From positions 1 through 8,696 of the forward strand of contig JAMOMS010000204.1 in NCBI GenBank assembly GCA_027067015.1: a stretch of DNA of 8,696 bases, given 5' to 3'. The DNA comes from Campylobacterales bacterium. GTDB taxonomy: Bacteria > Campylobacterota > Campylobacteria > Campylobacterales > Hydrogenimonadaceae. Both the position numbers and the translations under genes were made by a program. Below the pieces are notes generated by a model. The model was not told the DNA's origin. It ran no database searches and saw nothing but the letters and a program-made list of their open reading frames with translations. Below are positions 7,459 through 8,696 of the stretch, piece by piece. How positions within the stretch are numbered: the stretch's first letter is position 1; each line of letters opens with the position of its first letter.

Positions 7459-8696
7459 ATGAAAATTATCGGTTATGTTAAAACTGTCAAGGGAGAGTAT
7501 TTTGCCAAAGGTGTTGACGGTGAACTTCGTCGTCTGCATACCGATGACCCGATCTATGCGGGCGATAAGGTCTTTTGTCTTCAAGACAATCCCAACGCCA
7601 AATTGATAGTCGGGCTAACCACCGAGTCCAGAAGTTTGGAAATTGATAGCCAAACACCGATGCTTTTTAATGAGTCGGCGTCGGGAATCAGCGATATTCA
7701 AGCCTCCATGCTTAATGAAACCGATATTTTGGCGGCATTAAGACATATGGTATATCAGCAAAGGGGAATGAACCTCTTTGATTTTGATCAAACAGATAAC
7801 GCCAATGAGGGTGATGCCGGTAAAGAGACCTATTCTTATAGTAGTACCGCGTCAAATCAGATATCGTCAGGTACTTCGGTAACGGTAGAACCGACCATTT
7901 CTGTTGATCACTTCATAACAGAAAGAGGCACGACCGCCAATGTGGAAGCCTCTTTGCGGGAAACGGACGTGCCTTCGCATGAAGTTGCACCGATGCAAAC
8001 AGAGAGTGTCTTTATACCTGAAACGACCGAGCAGGAAGAGGGTCCGGTTGTCGTTCCTCCTATTGTAGAAACTCCTGTTGTACCCGAAATACCGGTTGGT
8101 TTGGAGGAGCCTGCCGTTGTTGCCCATATCTCTTTAGAAGGGGATCCTGTAGTAGAAGAGGGGCAGAGTGCCCGATATACCGTTTCAGTAGATGTTCCCA
8201 CCGCCAGCGATCTGAGCGTAGATGTGAGCTACAGCTACCTAAGCGCCGCCAGCGACGACGTGGTCACGGGTACCGCGACCGTTACGATTCCGGCAGGCAG
8301 TACGAGCGCAAGCTTTAGCGTCGATGCCGTCGATGACGCGTATGCCGAGGGGGATGAAGTCTATGAGGTGAAAATCTCCAATCCCCAGGGCGGCGGCTTT
8401 GAGAATGTGACGATCGATAACGACACGGTGGCCACCACCATTCAAGACGGTAGCAGTGAGCCTGACGGGGGAACGGGTGAGGCCGATACGGCGACCGTGA
8501 CCCTGGCGGGTGATGCGAGTGTGGCCGAGGGCGCGAGTGCGGGTTACACCGTCAGCGTCGATAAAGAGCCCGCCAGCGATCTGAGCGTAGATGTGAGCTA
8601 CAGCTACCTAAGCGCCGCCAGCGACGACGTGGTCACGGGTACCGCGACCGTTACGATTCCGGCAGGCAGTACGAGCGCAAGCTTTAGCGTCGATGC
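7459..8696 (+). CDS. LapA/BapA-like repeat adhesin, type I secretion substrate (3' partial)
   Basis: The ATG at 7459-7461, with AAGGTGG upstream, opens a frame of 412 full codons with no stop before the window ends. Residues 1-75 (MKIIGYVKTVKGEYFAKG..., ELRRLHTDDPIYAGDKV, KLIVGL) resemble the N-terminal retention module of LapA/BapA-type adhesins: a short beta domain that holds the protein in the secretion channel. Residues 76-220 are an acidic, Ser/Thr-rich then Pro/Val-rich linker (GPVVVPPIVETPVVPEIPV). From residue 224 come tandem 123-residue Calx-beta/Ig-like repeats with TATVTIPAGSTSASFSVDAVDD, EGDEVYEVKISNP and a closing TTIQDG; the many Asp residues suit calcium binding. A C-terminal RTX-type export signal is expected beyond the window. 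It sits directly downstream of the matching exporter genes. No signal peptide is seen, as expected for type I secretion. The adhesin class is firm; the ligand is unknown. Confidence 0.88.
   Translation, partial: MKIIGYVKTVKGEYFAKGVDGELRRLHTDDPIYAGDKVFCLQDNPNAKLIVGLTTESRSLEIDSQTPMLFNESASGISDIQASMLNETDILAALRHMVYQQRGMNLFDFDQTDNANEGDAGKETYSYSSTASNQISSGTSVTVEPTISVDHFITERGTTANVEASLRETDVPSHEVAPMQTESVFIPETTEQEEGPVVVPPIVETPVVPEIPVGLEEPAVVAHISLEGDPVVEEGQSARYTVSVDVPTASDLSVDVSYSYLSAASDDVVTGTATVTIPAGSTSASFSVDAVDDAYAEGDEVYEVKISNPQGGGFENVTIDNDTVATTIQDGSSEPDGGTGEADTATVTLAGDASVAEGASAGYTVSVDKEPASDLSVDVSYSYLSAASDDVVTGTATVTIPAGSTSASFSVD
8128..8496 (+). repeat. Adhesin tandem repeat unit 1 (369 bp, 123 aa)
   Basis: The unit runs from HISLEGDPVVEEG to the codons before TVTLAGDASVAEG, where the next unit starts in phase 369 bp later. 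Its first 73 bases are diverged from unit 2, while the part from 8201 to at least 8327 is identical to it. The unit encodes one Calx-beta/Ig-like beta-sandwich with an EGDE calcium-type motif and a TTIQDG end. Confidence 0.9.
8497..8696 (+). repeat. Adhesin tandem repeat unit 2 (truncated by window edge)
   Basis: This is the second copy of the 369-bp unit, of which 200 bases are visible. Bases 8570-8696 match 8201-8327 with no mismatch (127 bases). It opens with TVTLAGDASVAEGASAGYTVSVD, aligned to the diverged cap of unit 1. More copies are expected beyond the window. Confidence 0.9.

Noticed and set aside
7439..7462. Seven-codon upstream ORF (ATG 7439, TGA overlapping the adhesin ATG)
   Set aside because: The likely transcription start near 7442 would exclude its ATG, and it has no ribosome binding site of its own.
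7366..7584. 72-codon minus-strand open frame spanning the adhesin start
   Set aside because: It overlaps the adhesin ribosome binding site and N-terminal module; composition and motifs support only the plus-strand gene.
7908..8201. 97-codon minus-strand open frame in the adhesin linker
   Set aside because: Its Ser/Thr/Gly-rich protein is what an antisense frame of the biased linker would give; no independent support.
8128..8696. CRISPR array or mobile element as the cause of the repeat
   Set aside because: The 369-bp units keep reading frame and encode a known adhesin fold; there are no short direct repeats with spacers, no terminal inverted repeats and no transposase.

Overview
The window reads as chromosomal DNA of a Gram-negative bacterium, most likely a Campylobacterota (Epsilonproteobacteria) member of the Sulfurimonas/Sulfurovum/Nitratifractor type. 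This is inferred from the gene families, the mixed AT-rich spacers and moderate-GC genes, and the gene neighbourhood. No rRNA or tRNA gene is present to confirm it. Genes are tightly packed and no stretch over 300 bases lacks a gene.

Region 1 (1-663, + strand) is the 3' end of a BatB-like protein. A BatB-type C-terminal membrane anchor runs in the same frame into a BatC-like TPR domain. The von Willebrand domain would lie upstream of the window.

Region 2 (666-1885, - strand) is a two-gene operon that converges on region 1. It encodes a NosL-like periplasmic copper-binding protein, followed 2 nt later by a TauE/SafE-like (DsbD_2-type) membrane protein with a GHCxGMCGG motif. I infer copper handling for a cuproenzyme, either cbb3 oxidase or nitrous oxide reductase. 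Neither enzyme is in the window. A 148-bp AT-rich divergent spacer (1886-2033) separates this operon from region 3.

Region 3 (2034-8696, + strand) is a complete type I secretion locus with its likely substrate. It holds a TolC-family outer membrane channel with an unusual C-terminal extension ending in a SPOR-like domain (2034-3896). Next is a LapB/RtxB-type ABC transporter with a degenerate C39-like N-terminal domain (3901-6042). Then comes an HlyD-family adaptor that overlaps the ABC gene by 8 nt (6035-7369). After a short spacer with a perfect TATAAT box, a LapA/BapA-like repeat adhesin starts at 7459 and runs off the 3' edge still open. The adhesin begins with a putative retention module, has an acidic Pro/Val/Thr-rich linker, and enters tandem Calx-beta/Ig-like repeats with a 369-bp (123-aa) period. 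The last 127 bases of the window are identical to bases 8201-8327.

The likely working model is that the ABC-HlyD-TolC channel exports a giant surface adhesin that may stay plugged in the channel through its N-terminus. The most interesting points are the SPOR-like tail on the channel, the Gln in place of the H-loop His in the ATPase, the lack of a recognisable LapG (TAAG/PAAG) cleavage site, and the nucleotide-identical repeats with a composition unlike the rest of the gene.
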